This document shows, in pieces, positions 1-7,476 of a stretch of 25,702 nt of DNA. The stretch lies in NCBI GenBank assembly GCA_964554265.1, contig CAZKOB010000037.1, positions 1 to 25,702 of the forward strand, given 5' to 3'. The position numbers and the translations under genes are program-made. The stretch comes from RGIG8745 sp964554265. GTDB lineage: Bacteria > Bacteroidota > Bacteroidia > Bacteroidales > Bacteroidaceae. Within the stretch, counting starts at the first letter, position 1; every line of letters starts with the position of its first letter. Below the pieces are notes generated by a model. That model was not told where the DNA came from and made no database searches. It saw only the letters and a program-made list of their open reading frames with translations.

Positions 1-94
1 AGTCGGAGATATTCCTTTCTTTATTTTTAGATTATGCAAACTAACAGCATAGATTGAACATACCCACAGGGTTTTAGGACTGACCCTCTTTTTC

Positions 95-165
95 ATTAAT
101 TCAAGTTTCGCAAGTTCGTTAATAGACTAAACACCGCTTAACGAACTTGCGAAACTTGAATTAAT
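95..165. repeat. Perfect 28-bp inverted repeat with 15-base loop
   Basis: The arms are 95-122 and 138-165 and are exact reverse complements; the core reads AACTTGCGAAACTTGAATTA on the right arm. The loop is 123-137. The stem is AT-rich and has no U-tract directly after either arm, so it is not a textbook intrinsic terminator, although a transcript could form a very stable hairpin. It could be the 3' end of an off-window gene, a recombination site or a mobile-element remnant. Bases 1-94 show no gene I can support. Confidence 0.8.
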
Positions 166-240
166 AATCAATTGTTTATATTAAATAAGCAAACCCTAAA
201 TATACCCAATATGCGCTCATACATAGTCTGAAAGAGGATT

Positions 241-393
241 TTAATATAAATTTAATATTCCGTTACTGATTGCTGTAGAGTCCACCAGCAAATGCAAAGT
301 TAAGCGATATTCTGGAAAAAAACGTTTGAGAAGGGTGTCAAAATTAAGTTTTCCCTCGGTCTTCTGTTGATTTACTGATTGCCATATGCTCAT
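241..393 (-). CDS. Possible small protein, 50 aa, unrecognised (may be a gene remnant)
   Basis: On the minus strand an ATG at 393-391 opens a 50-codon frame ending at TAA 243-241. The product begins MSIWQSVNQQKTEGKLNFDT and contains an amphipathic stretch (LLKRFFPEYRLTLHLLVD). It has no signal peptide and no motif I recognise. Its ATG overlaps the TGA of the upstream frame 390-599 as ATGA, which is how translationally coupled genes look, but it could also mark a frameshift in one decayed gene. The stretch TTAACTTTGCA inside this frame also resembles a Bacteroidota -7 element on the minus strand, so the same bases have a competing non-coding reading. A chance frame is quite possible. Confidence 0.22.
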   Translation of the reverse strand: MSIWQSVNQQKTEGKLNFDTLLKRFFPEYRLTLHLLVDSTAISNGILNLY

Positions 394-599
394 GGTGCTT
401 TGCTGTAGCTGACAGTGCTGTGTTTGGCTTTACTTAATTCATGTTGTTCACTTCTGCGCATGAGTTTTGCCACAGTCAGTGGGTACTGTACGCTTGTTTG
501 TATATTCGTGAACTCCCTCATAAAAACAGCTTCTATGTTGCCGGATTTTTGTCGTCCCATTTTTCTGCTGTTTTCCGAAAACCGATTCTGCATTCTCAT
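390..599 (-). CDS. Possible small protein, 69 aa, unrecognised (may be a gene remnant)
   Basis: This minus-strand frame encodes a basic, polar 69-residue product without a signal peptide or membrane segment. An internal Met near residue 14 (MGRQKSGN) is an alternative start. No family is recognisable. The only contextual support is the ATGA overlap with the downstream frame 241-393 on the same strand, suggesting either a coupled pair or two halves of a frameshifted gene. No matching promoter was found upstream on the minus strand. The frame lies in the leader region of the plus-strand gene at 727, so it may be spurious. Confidence 0.18.
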   Translation of the reverse strand: MRMQNRFSENSRKMGRQKSGNIEAVFMREFTNIQTSVQYPLTVAKLMRRSEQHELSKAKHSTVSYSKAP

Positions 600-657
600 T
601 TGGTCTAAACAAATAAACTTCTTAGTTCAGTCTATATATAATATCGCAGTTTTTATA

Positions 658-665
658 TAAATTTG
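658..665 (+). promoter_or_regulatory. Candidate promoter -7 element for the 727-3897 unit
   Basis: TAAATTTG exactly fits the Bacteroidota -7 consensus TAnnTTTG. Transcription would start near 672 and give a leader of about 55 bases before the ATG at 727. No TTTG is present at the expected -33 distance, only an alternating TA stretch, so this rests on the -7 box alone. Confidence 0.4.
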
Positions 666-726
666 CCCTCCATAAAGAGAATTTGCCATGATGTAGTTTC
701 TTCCCCTTGATGATGGTTTTAGGAAT

Positions 727-1983
727 ATGAGATTTTTGAAGATTAAATATGGCTTTTGGTTCTTGTCGTTTTTTCTTTTGTCGATATTTGGTGCGGCAGA
801 AGAGACTGTGGGCATACGAGATACGTCTTTTTGCCACTATGCCGATACCGTAGCAAGCAGGTGTACGGATATGCCGACGACCAAAAAGCGGCATGCAGGA
901 ATGTTTGAAACCCATCGCATTGAAGCCGAGATTTCGCCGTCACTGATTTTTCATACCAATCAGTTCCTGCGTGGCGACAATCCGGAGCAGAGAATCATGA
1001 ACCGTTCGTTCGCCTCAAAGTTGAAGTATGCCTTTGTATCATCACGTGAGCATAATTCATTCGTTTATCCGGAGTGTTATCAAGGCATCGGATTTGCTCG
1101 TCACAGCTTCAACCCCCAGTTAGGCAATCCGTTTTCTGTTTTTGTCTTTCAAGGAGCAAGAATTGCCCGGCTTGCACATGTGCTGAGTTTCAATTATGAG
1201 TGGAACTTGGGCCTTACTATGGGCTGGAATCCGTATGATCCTGAAACCAACAGCAGCAATAGGATAATAGGTTCGGAAGTAACTGCCTGTATAGATGTTG
1301 ATTTCTATCTCAGTTGGCTTGTCTCTCGCCATATAGATGTAAATGTAGGAGTTTCTTTGGTTCATTTTTCCAATGGGAATACGAAGATTCCGAATGCTGG
1401 GCTTAATATCGGAGGGGCAAAGATAGGTCTTGCCTATTATATCAACCGTGATATTTCCAGCCGGTCTCTTTCTCCTGCAAGGAATGTGCCGGTGTCCCGG
1501 TATATGACTTATGATTTGCTGCTGTTTGGCTCCTGGAGGTCGAAAGGCTTTTATACCCCATCCGGTCCGCAGGCATTGCCGGGCACATATCTGGTTTGCG
1601 GATTCAATTTCGCTCCTATGTACAATTTTTCTCCGATGTTCAGGGCCGGAGTCTCTCTTGACGGAGCGTTCGACCAAAGTGCCAATGTCAGATCTGAATA
1701 CGAGCGTCTGTCTGCATGGAGGCAGATGGCATTGGGATTGTCTGCTCGTGCCGAATTTGTGATGCCGTACTTTACCATCTCCGCTGGCATTGGTGCCAAT
1801 TTCATCAATTCAAGAGGCGATTTGAGCGGATTGTATCAGGTGCTTGCGCTGAAGGTCAATTTGGTGCACAATGCATTTCTTCATATCGGCTATACCTTGC
1901 ACGATATGAAGACTCCCAATTATCTTATGCTTGGACTCGGATACAGGTTCGGATGCAAACGTGAACGTTTATTTCTAAAATGA
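727..1983 (+). CDS. PagL/acyloxyacyl-hydrolase-like outer membrane protein
   Basis: This 418-residue protein starts with a signal peptide (basic MRFLKIKY, then a hydrophobic run to about residue 23). The body has alternating beta-strand character and ends with a strand like an outer membrane barrel (LMLGLGYRFG), followed by a short basic tail. Residues 213-227 (HFSNGNTKIPNAGLN) match the active-site segment of PagL-type lipid A deacylases, where His, Ser two residues on, and an acidic residue 14 positions after His form the triad. His213 and Ser215 are present, but position 227 is Asn, not Glu. It is longer than classical PagL (about 150-170 mature residues). By homology it may remove acyl chains from lipid A or other envelope lipids; activity is uncertain because of the Asn. 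It lies 36 bases before the CotH-like gene, probably co-transcribed. Confidence 0.72.
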   Translation: MRFLKIKYGFWFLSFFLLSIFGAAEETVGIRDTSFCHYADTVASRCTDMPTTKKRHAGMFETHRIEAEISPSLIFHTNQFLRGDNPEQRIMNRSFASKLKYAFVSSREHNSFVYPECYQGIGFARHSFNPQLGNPFSVFVFQGARIARLAHVLSFNYEWNLGLTMGWNPYDPETNSSNRIIGSEVTACIDVDFYLSWLVSRHIDVNVGVSLVHFSNGNTKIPNAGLNIGGAKIGLAYYINRDISSRSLSPARNVPVSRYMTYDLLLFGSWRSKGFYTPSGPQALPGTYLVCGFNFAPMYNFSPMFRAGVSLDGAFDQSANVRSEYERLSAWRQMALGLSARAEFVMPYFTISAGIGANFINSRGDLSGLYQVLALKVNLVHNAFLHIGYTLHDMKTPNYLMLGLGYRFGCKRERLFLK

Positions 1984-2019
1984 CTCCAATACGTTGGATT
2001 ATTTACCCCCCCGAAGAAC

Positions 2020-3897
2020 ATGAAGAATTTACTACGTTTAGTATGCTTTGCAGGCTTGCTTGTCATCTCTCTTGAAGATGACGCGCAGGAGTGGTATCAG
2101 GTGCACACGCACGACATGAATGCCGTATGGAGGTTTCCTTACAGGGCAGACCATATCCCTTATTTCAGGTTTAGTGAACAGCTCGATATGCTCAATGCCT
2201 ATCGCTATGGAGCGGAAGATGGAGATGCAGAGTATAAGAGCATTCCTTTCCCTGTTGCAAAACTTGACAGCATTTCTATTTCTGGTGAGGCTGTTGCGTA
2301 TACCGGTGAATATCACCATGTTTTCACCATGAACATCACTACCGAAGACATGTGCCCTGTTTCTTCGAAGGAACAGTATGTTCCTTGCTACATATCGGTG
2401 GATGGGAGAGGGGAGTTCCCTGATTATTCCGGGTCGGCGCGTATACGCGGACGTGGCAACTCCACATGGCTTTGGTATCCGAAGAAGCCCTACCGCATAA
2501 AGCTCGATGTGAAGGACAATATACTTGGATTGAAGAAGAACAAAGACTGGGTGCTTCTTGCCAATTATCGCGACCCTACAGACTTGATGAATACTTTTGC
2601 GTTTGAAACAGCGCAGTGGCTCGGCATACCCTTTACGAATCATACGCGTTATGTGGAAGTTTTTCTCAATACCGAATATATCGGGGTCTATCAATTGACG
2701 GAGCAGGTGGAGCAGGGAAGAAACCGTGTGGACATCTCTTCCGATGGAGGTGTGCTGCTCAGTTTCGACCTTGATGACGGACCGGGATTGAGTCCTTCTT
2801 CAACGGATAATTTTTATTCTGAAATATATGGCATGCCCATGTGTGTCAAGTTTCCGGACGACCCTTCTGCCGCACGGATAAGTGAGATTCGTTCCGATTT
2901 TTCTGTTCTTGAATCTGCTGTCAAGGAGCATGATTACGACAGGGTGGCAGACCTTATGGACATGAGGTCCTTCGTCTTGATGCTTCAATTGCAGGAGTAT
3001 CTGTATAATGTCGATTTCACAGCTCCGCGCAGTGTGTACATGTTTCGTGATGCCGGAGGCAAATATACCATGGGCCCCGTGTGGGACTGGGATGCCGGAT
3101 ATGATTTTGACTGGGGGAGCGAGCACGATTTTTTTGCTTCATATACCAAACTCATGATGGGGACGGACCCTCTCCATCAGAATGGCGCATATTCACTTCC
3201 GCGTTTTTTCACCGACATGTTCGCTTCTGCGTCTTTTGTTTCGGAATATAAAAGGATTTGGGATGAAATTTCCGATTCTCTTTTTGTCCATAATTGGAAG
3301 GAATGCGAAAAATATGTAGCGCATTTGGACGAAGGTGCATTCAGGCGCGATTCCGAATGCTGGGATATAGGTAAAAGTGTAGATCAGGAAATAGCCAAGA
3401 TGAAGTCGTGGTTGTCTGCTCGTGCCGGATATATGACAAAGGTCATCGATGCATACCCTTTCCCTGTCGAAAAGAATGTGGTTGGAAAGATGGAGAAGTC
3501 TTTGTCGCTTCGTTATTCTGACGGATATCAGCAATCTGTGACTGTCGATATTGACATGGCGGAACTTGCCGCTCTTCTTGGAGTTTCTCCGTCTGTGCTG
3601 TCTGCATCCGACGGGCTGTCCATTGTTCCGCTTATGCGTGACGGTTCTGAAGGTGCAAACCGGACGAATGGAGCCTATGGCGGTTGGTTCGATGTTGATG
3701 GAAATCCTGATATGTGGGATAACGGACATGTATATATCGAAATTTTCGATAATCTTTATTCTTGGAATTGTGGGGTACGTACAGATGCAGGGCATTGCAA
3801 GCGCGGACACACGCATACGGTGACGATGCAGTATTTGTATCGGGATGCCGATACTTTGAAAGCCGTAGATGTGGATGTGACATTTGTTGTCAGATGA
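2020..3897 (+). CDS. Secreted CotH kinase family protein
   Basis: This 625-residue protein carries CotH-family hallmarks in order: GRGNSTW at 144-150, followed by KKPYRIKLD, a central NTEYIGVYQLTEQVE stretch, and an Asp-rich site WDWDAGYDFDW at 355-365. CotH proteins have an atypical kinase fold; Bacillus CotH phosphorylates spore-coat proteins, while substrates of Bacteroidota members are not established. The N terminus (MKNLLRLVCFAGLLVISL) looks like a Sec signal, but is followed by acidic EDDAQEW, so cleavage is poorly defined. Residues about 480-625 form a separate beta-rich tail, with a GGWFDVDGNPDMW motif reminiscent of DUF4859-type modules (tentative). It lies just downstream of the PagL-like gene with no promoter between them, so a joint envelope-modifying role is plausible but inferred. 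Confidence 0.85.
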   Translation: MKNLLRLVCFAGLLVISLEDDAQEWYQVHTHDMNAVWRFPYRADHIPYFRFSEQLDMLNAYRYGAEDGDAEYKSIPFPVAKLDSISISGEAVAYTGEYHHVFTMNITTEDMCPVSSKEQYVPCYISVDGRGEFPDYSGSARIRGRGNSTWLWYPKKPYRIKLDVKDNILGLKKNKDWVLLANYRDPTDLMNTFAFETAQWLGIPFTNHTRYVEVFLNTEYIGVYQLTEQVEQGRNRVDISSDGGVLLSFDLDDGPGLSPSSTDNFYSEIYGMPMCVKFPDDPSAARISEIRSDFSVLESAVKEHDYDRVADLMDMRSFVLMLQLQEYLYNVDFTAPRSVYMFRDAGGKYTMGPVWDWDAGYDFDWGSEHDFFASYTKLMMGTDPLHQNGAYSLPRFFTDMFASASFVSEYKRIWDEISDSLFVHNWKECEKYVAHLDEGAFRRDSECWDIGKSVDQEIAKMKSWLSARAGYMTKVIDAYPFPVEKNVVGKMEKSLSLRYSDGYQQSVTVDIDMAELAALLGVSPSVLSASDGLSIVPLMRDGSEGANRTNGAYGGWFDVDGNPDMWDNGHVYIEIFDNLYSWNCGVRTDAGHCKRGHTHTVTMQYLYRDADTLKAVDVDVTFVVR

Positions 3898-3972
3898 TTC
3901 CGTTTGCTTTTGGCTTTTTTCTGTAGATGTCAAGTTGGGTCAAGTGTTTTGTCTTTTTTGATAGGGATAAGT

Positions 3973-4356
3973 AGGTGTATTCACAGGCTACTCTTATGAT
4001 TTTGATATGTTTAAACAGGTGTATCCACAGACTCCTCCTATGATTTTGATATGTTTAAACAGGGGTATTCACAGACTCCTCCGTCGCTATCGCGCCACCT
4101 CCCCTAACTTAGGGGAGGAGCCTGGTTACCTTGCTCGTTGGAATATCAATAATATGTCAATGTGCTGATTCTTAATATAATAGCATTTGTATCAGCAATG
4201 TAACTAAGCTCCTCCCCTAAGTTAGGGGAGGTGGCGCGATAGCGACGGAGGAGTCTGTGAATACCCCTGCTTAAACATATTAAAATCATAGGAGTAGTCT
4301 GTGAATACCCCTGCTTAAACATATCAAAATCATAAGAGGAGCCTGTAAATACCCCT
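3973..4356. repeat. 384-bp inverted repeat with embedded 44-bp tandem units
   Basis: The arms are 3973-4135 and 4194-4356 (163 bases each) around a 58-base loop. A 60-bp core is perfectly inverted (4061-4120 against 4209-4268) and itself contains the palindrome CCTCCCCTAA-C-TTAGGGGAGG. Outside the core each arm has two 44-bp direct repeats: left 3973-4016 and 4017-4060; right 4269-4312 and 4313-4356. Inner units pair with inner units (5 mismatches of 44) and outer with outer (4 of 44), so the inverted duplication keeps the order of the tandem units. It encodes no protein I can support. It may be a MITE-like element, a dispersed intergenic repeat, or a strong transcript-end structure after the CotH gene. 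Confidence 0.85.
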
Positions 4357-4562
4357 GCTTTCTCGTATTTCGTGATATGCCTCATTTGCCGGGCCTGTTT
4401 TGCTTTTCCATCAACCTGAAATCCATTATTTTTTTGATTTGAACGGATTCCTGATTTCCGTATAAGCTGAATTGCTTTTGCAGAATACTGAAACTTATTG
4501 TGTTACAGCCTGTAAGAAATTAAATTCGCCTCGTAGAAAAGTCAAAATTACTGCACTGTTTT

Positions 4563-4665
4563 TTATAATCGGCAGTGCTGATTATAAAATCAACAGTGCA
4601 GATTATACAATCAGCAGTGCAGTTTTTACAATCAGCAGTGCCGATTTAAGAAAACAATGCAGTGA
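4563..4665. repeat. 21-bp tandem repeat array, about five units
   Basis: Units begin at 4563 (19 bases), 4582, 4603, 4624 and 4645 (degenerate). The consensus is close to TTATACAATCAGCAGTGCAG. The middle three units are best conserved. The period is two DNA helical turns and seven codons, so a frame crossing it (4472-4687) encodes repeated SADYTIS-like heptads. I treat that frame as a by-product of the repeat because it has no signal peptide or family. Confidence 0.75.
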
Positions 4666-4967
4666 AATTGATTTTTCAGAGAGGTGATTTCCTCTTTCCT
4701 GTGCTGTCACTCCAAAAATGTGGTATTTTGTACGGAAGCATCTGCTGCGAGGCCCGGAACAGTTGGCTACATATATAAATTGGAGTCATCACGAAAAAGA
4801 AAGGCCGTCACTCCAAATGTCGGATAACCCCAATTAATATGCGAAACTTGTACTTTTTATATAAAACGGATACAATAAGCCTCTTTTTAAGCGGAGTTGC
4901 AGAACAAATGATGTCCGAACGACACAAGATTATGATAAAAATGTAGTACAAATGTTCCAAAATATTG

Positions 4968-4975
4968 TAATTTTG
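4968..4975 (+). promoter_or_regulatory. Candidate promoter -7 element for the 5072-7476 unit
   Basis: TAATTTTG followed by CA fits the Bacteroidota -7 consensus. The predicted start near 4982 gives a leader of about 90 bases to the ATG at 5072. No TTTG is seen at the -33 distance, so strength is uncertain. Confidence 0.45.
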
Positions 4976-5071
4976 CAGCAAGAAAGATTCTTGTGTACGT
5001 GGAAGCGTATGCATATTGAATAATTATTGGAGGATGTCATTTCGGTGGCATGGTTCCGCAAAAACTATATT

Positions 5072-5572
5072 ATGAGAAAGAAAACGATGCTTGCTACACT
5101 GTTTTGTGTGCTCTCGGCCGGTAGTTCTTGTCTTGCTTCCGGCGATGATTATGATCTGTATCTTCTCAGTTCGGAAGGAGAATATGTAAGTCTCGGTTAT
5201 TCTTCGCTTCGGAGTCTGAGTTTTGCACAAGTACGTGAGGATGGGAAAAGCGTTAACAAGATGATTGTCAATCGCGTGGATGGGACATCTGACGAGTTTA
5301 ACTTGCTGACCTACGATGCAATACTGTTCAATTCCGTGGCAACAGGTATTGAAGATATAGCGTATGCTGCAGCCGGAGAGACCCTGATGGAAATGCACAA
5401 TGGTGAAATCTGTTGCCATGCAAGCGGACTTGTAAAAGTGTTTCAGATAGACGGACGCATGGTCAAGTCTGCTCTTGTAGAGAGTGGGGATAGGCTTAGT
5501 GTCGCAGACCTTGCGGATGGGACATATATATTCAACCTGAACGGCAAGTCCGTAAAAATACAGAAAAAATGA
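5072..5572 (+). CDS. Small secreted protein with type IX-like C-terminal sorting domain
   Basis: The product from this ATG is 166 residues and begins with a good signal peptide (MRKKTMLATLFCVLSAGSSC, cleavage near LASG). An upstream in-frame ATG at 5027 would place 15 extra residues before the basic signal start, so 5072 is preferred. Residues about 121-166 have the layout of the type A C-terminal sorting domain of Bacteroidota: VKVFQIDGRMVKSA, then LADGTYIFNLNGKSVKIQKK at the very end. Residues 68-87 resemble residues 69-88 of the GH43 protein encoded next, pointing to a shared N-terminal module. The stop overlaps the next start as ATGA, so the two are probably translated together. It may be a surface or secreted accessory of the GH43 enzyme; its own activity is unknown, and cysteines at C-terminal-module onset (about residues 113-114) are notable. 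Confidence 0.7.
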   Translation: MRKKTMLATLFCVLSAGSSCLASGDDYDLYLLSSEGEYVSLGYSSLRSLSFAQVREDGKSVNKMIVNRVDGTSDEFNLLTYDAILFNSVATGIEDIAYAAAGETLMEMHNGEICCHASGLVKVFQIDGRMVKSALVESGDRLSVADLADGTYIFNLNGKSVKIQKK

Positions 5573-7476
5573 AAAAGAGCACATTACTATTAATCGCTTT
5601 CATGGCGATGTCGGCATACACGGTGGCGCAGGTCACGGAGATTCCGAAGAAGATATATGTAAACAGGGGAGGTACGACGAACAAGACCGATGTGTATGAC
5701 ATGAAATACGTCAACCGTATCGGGCTGACTCACGGCAGATACATCATAACCAACGACTCTCTGCGCTTTGAGTTTACGGACAACTCGACCGAGAGGTATA
5801 CCATCAAAACGGTCGACAGTATCACCTATTATGCTCCGGAGGCGCTCATGCGGCAGCATATCGCCTATCAGGACAAGAACTATTCCAAGTGTTATCCTGT
5901 ATATGGCGACAACTATGTCAGCATAGGAGGATGGGACAAGCGCGCTCAGTGGCAGCTTGCCAACATACACGACCCTTCTGTCATGAAGGCGGCGGACGGT
6001 TATTTCTATATGTCGCAGACTGATGCCGGCTATGGAAATCCGCAGGCGGGAAAAGGACATTATTACATGCGTCGTTCAAAAGACCTTGTCAACTGGGAAC
6101 CGGTGACGAGCTACAACAATTCATGCCCGATGAAGGAAGCGGGACCTGATTGGCTTCTCGACTCCGTCAATTCGGTGAGGGAGCGCCGTGGAGTGCCTCT
6201 CATTTCGGCTGACGGACTTGGAGGACGCGGATATTGGGCACCGACGATACGCCGTGTCAACGACGGACTTTACCGCATGTATTACAGCGTGGTTGTCGAC
6301 GGCAATTACATAAAGACGGGAGGTACGGAGTTTGATGGTAGCTGGAACGAACCGGCATGGATTGGATTGATGGAAACTTCGGATCCGGCATCCGGCAGAT
6401 GGGAAGACAAAGGCGCCGTGCTGTGCTCTGCTTCCGACAAGGGCAAGGATGCATATTCGCGCAACGGCACGAACGACTGGAATGCCTATAGCCGATGGAA
6501 TGCCATCGACCCGAGCTATATCATAACTCCGGAAGGCGAGCATTGGCTGCTCTATGGTTCATGGCACAGCGGTATTGCTGCCATTCAGCTTGATCCGGAG
6601 ACGGGAAAAACGCTCAATCCGCTTGGCGATCCGTGGAATATCGGTACTGGTCAGACTTCAACTTACGGACGGTTGGTTGCTACGCGCAACAAGGCTTCAC
6701 GTTGGCAGGCATCTGAGGGACCGGAGGTCATATACAACCCGGAAACCGGATATTATTATTTGTTTCTTGCCTATGATGAACTTGCCGTGGCATACAACAC
6801 TCGTGTTGTCCGTGCCAAGTCCATAACAGGACCGTACTATGGCATGAATGGAACCAATGTGACAAACAACGGCGGAGATGCATATCCGGTGGTGACCCAC
6901 CCTTATAAATTCGACAGCAACAAGGATATTGACGGATGGGTCGGATTTTCCCATTGTGCAGTCTTTGACGACGGACGCGGAAATTGGTTTTACTGCTCTC
7001 AGGCGCGTAAACCGGAGAACTACGACGGCAACCCTTATGCGAACGCGCTGATGATGGGGCATGTACGCAGAATATACTGGACATCGACAGGATGGCCGGT
7101 GGTATCTCCTGAACGCTATGCAGATGTGGAACAGGCTCCGATCAACAGAGATGATCTCGTGGGGAAATGGGAACTGATAGATATGAGCTATAGCTTTGCA
7201 AAACAGAAAACATCGGCAGAGCTTACCATCAAGGCTTCGACTATTGCGGAGAACCGTGTAAGTCTGTCCGGTGCTCTTACCGGAACAGCTGTTTTGGATA
7301 CGGACAATAACATCCTGAATGTGACGCTGAGTTCAGGTGCGAAGTTCGAACTTTGTCTCGGACGCGAACTCGATTGGGAAGCTTCTCCTCGCAAGGCGAC
7401 CGTTGTCTGCGGCGGGTATGCCGTGAATGGCACGAAGACCTACTGGGGCAAGAAAGTGGATTCTGCTGCGGACTGA
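5569..7476 (+). CDS. GH43 family glycosidase, endo-1,5-alpha-L-arabinanase-like
   Basis: This 635-residue protein has a Sec signal peptide (MKKSTLLLIAFMAMSAYTVAQ), an N-terminal module to about residue 115, a five-bladed GH43 domain (about 125-525) and a C-terminal beta domain from about 530 (LVGKWELID) resembling the GH43 arabinanase C-terminal domain. The expected catalytic acids are visible: Asp135 in HDPSVM (base), Asp314 in AIDPSY (modulator) and Glu383 in ASEGPEV (acid). His462 in GFSHCAVFDD fits the metal-binding His of endo-arabinanases. Known members cut the alpha-1,5-arabinan backbone of plant pectin, usually at the cell surface or in the periplasm. Substrate is inferred; other arabinofuranosidase specificities are possible. 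Translation is coupled to the preceding small gene by ATGA. Its base composition is visibly G+C-richer than the FAS1/Sus unit downstream. Confidence 0.88.
   Translation: MKKSTLLLIAFMAMSAYTVAQVTEIPKKIYVNRGGTTNKTDVYDMKYVNRIGLTHGRYIITNDSLRFEFTDNSTERYTIKTVDSITYYAPEALMRQHIAYQDKNYSKCYPVYGDNYVSIGGWDKRAQWQLANIHDPSVMKAADGYFYMSQTDAGYGNPQAGKGHYYMRRSKDLVNWEPVTSYNNSCPMKEAGPDWLLDSVNSVRERRGVPLISADGLGGRGYWAPTIRRVNDGLYRMYYSVVVDGNYIKTGGTEFDGSWNEPAWIGLMETSDPASGRWEDKGAVLCSASDKGKDAYSRNGTNDWNAYSRWNAIDPSYIITPEGEHWLLYGSWHSGIAAIQLDPETGKTLNPLGDPWNIGTGQTSTYGRLVATRNKASRWQASEGPEVIYNPETGYYYLFLAYDELAVAYNTRVVRAKSITGPYYGMNGTNVTNNGGDAYPVVTHPYKFDSNKDIDGWVGFSHCAVFDDGRGNWFYCSQARKPENYDGNPYANALMMGHVRRIYWTSTGWPVVSPERYADVEQAPINRDDLVGKWELIDMSYSFAKQKTSAELTIKASTIAENRVSLSGALTGTAVLDTDNNILNVTLSSGAKFELCLGRELDWEASPRKATVVCGGYAVNGTKTYWGKKVDSAAD

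Larger units (their letters stand above)
3898..4967. other. Repeat-rich intergenic region without a supported gene
   Basis: This 1.07-kb stretch contains a large inverted repeat (3973-4356) and a 21-bp tandem array (4563-4665), listed separately. Short open frames here run through the repeats, and I do not regard them as genes. GTCACTCCAAA occurs twice (from about 4706 and 4807), and a related inverted TTGGAGTCATCACG lies near 4780; their meaning is unclear. No RNA gene was recognised. Confidence 0.6.

Noticed and set aside
3973..4356. Insertion sequence
   Set aside because: No transposase frame lies between the arms; the loop is only 58 bases, so at most a non-autonomous element.
4146..4385. 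Minus-strand 79-codon frame containing SPNLGEEL
   Set aside because: It runs through the right arm of the large inverted repeat, so its sequence is explained by the repeat, and it has no signal peptide or family.
3973..4665. CRISPR array
   Set aside because: The repeats are contiguous tandem or inverted units without unique spacers, and no cas genes are near.
4472..4687. Plus-strand 71-codon frame with SADYTIS-like heptads
   Set aside because: The heptads result from the 21-bp tandem array; the frame has no other sign of coding.
5027..5071. Upstream in-frame ATG of the small secreted protein
   Set aside because: It would put 15 residues before the basic start of a clear signal peptide; the ATG at 5072 gives a normal signal.
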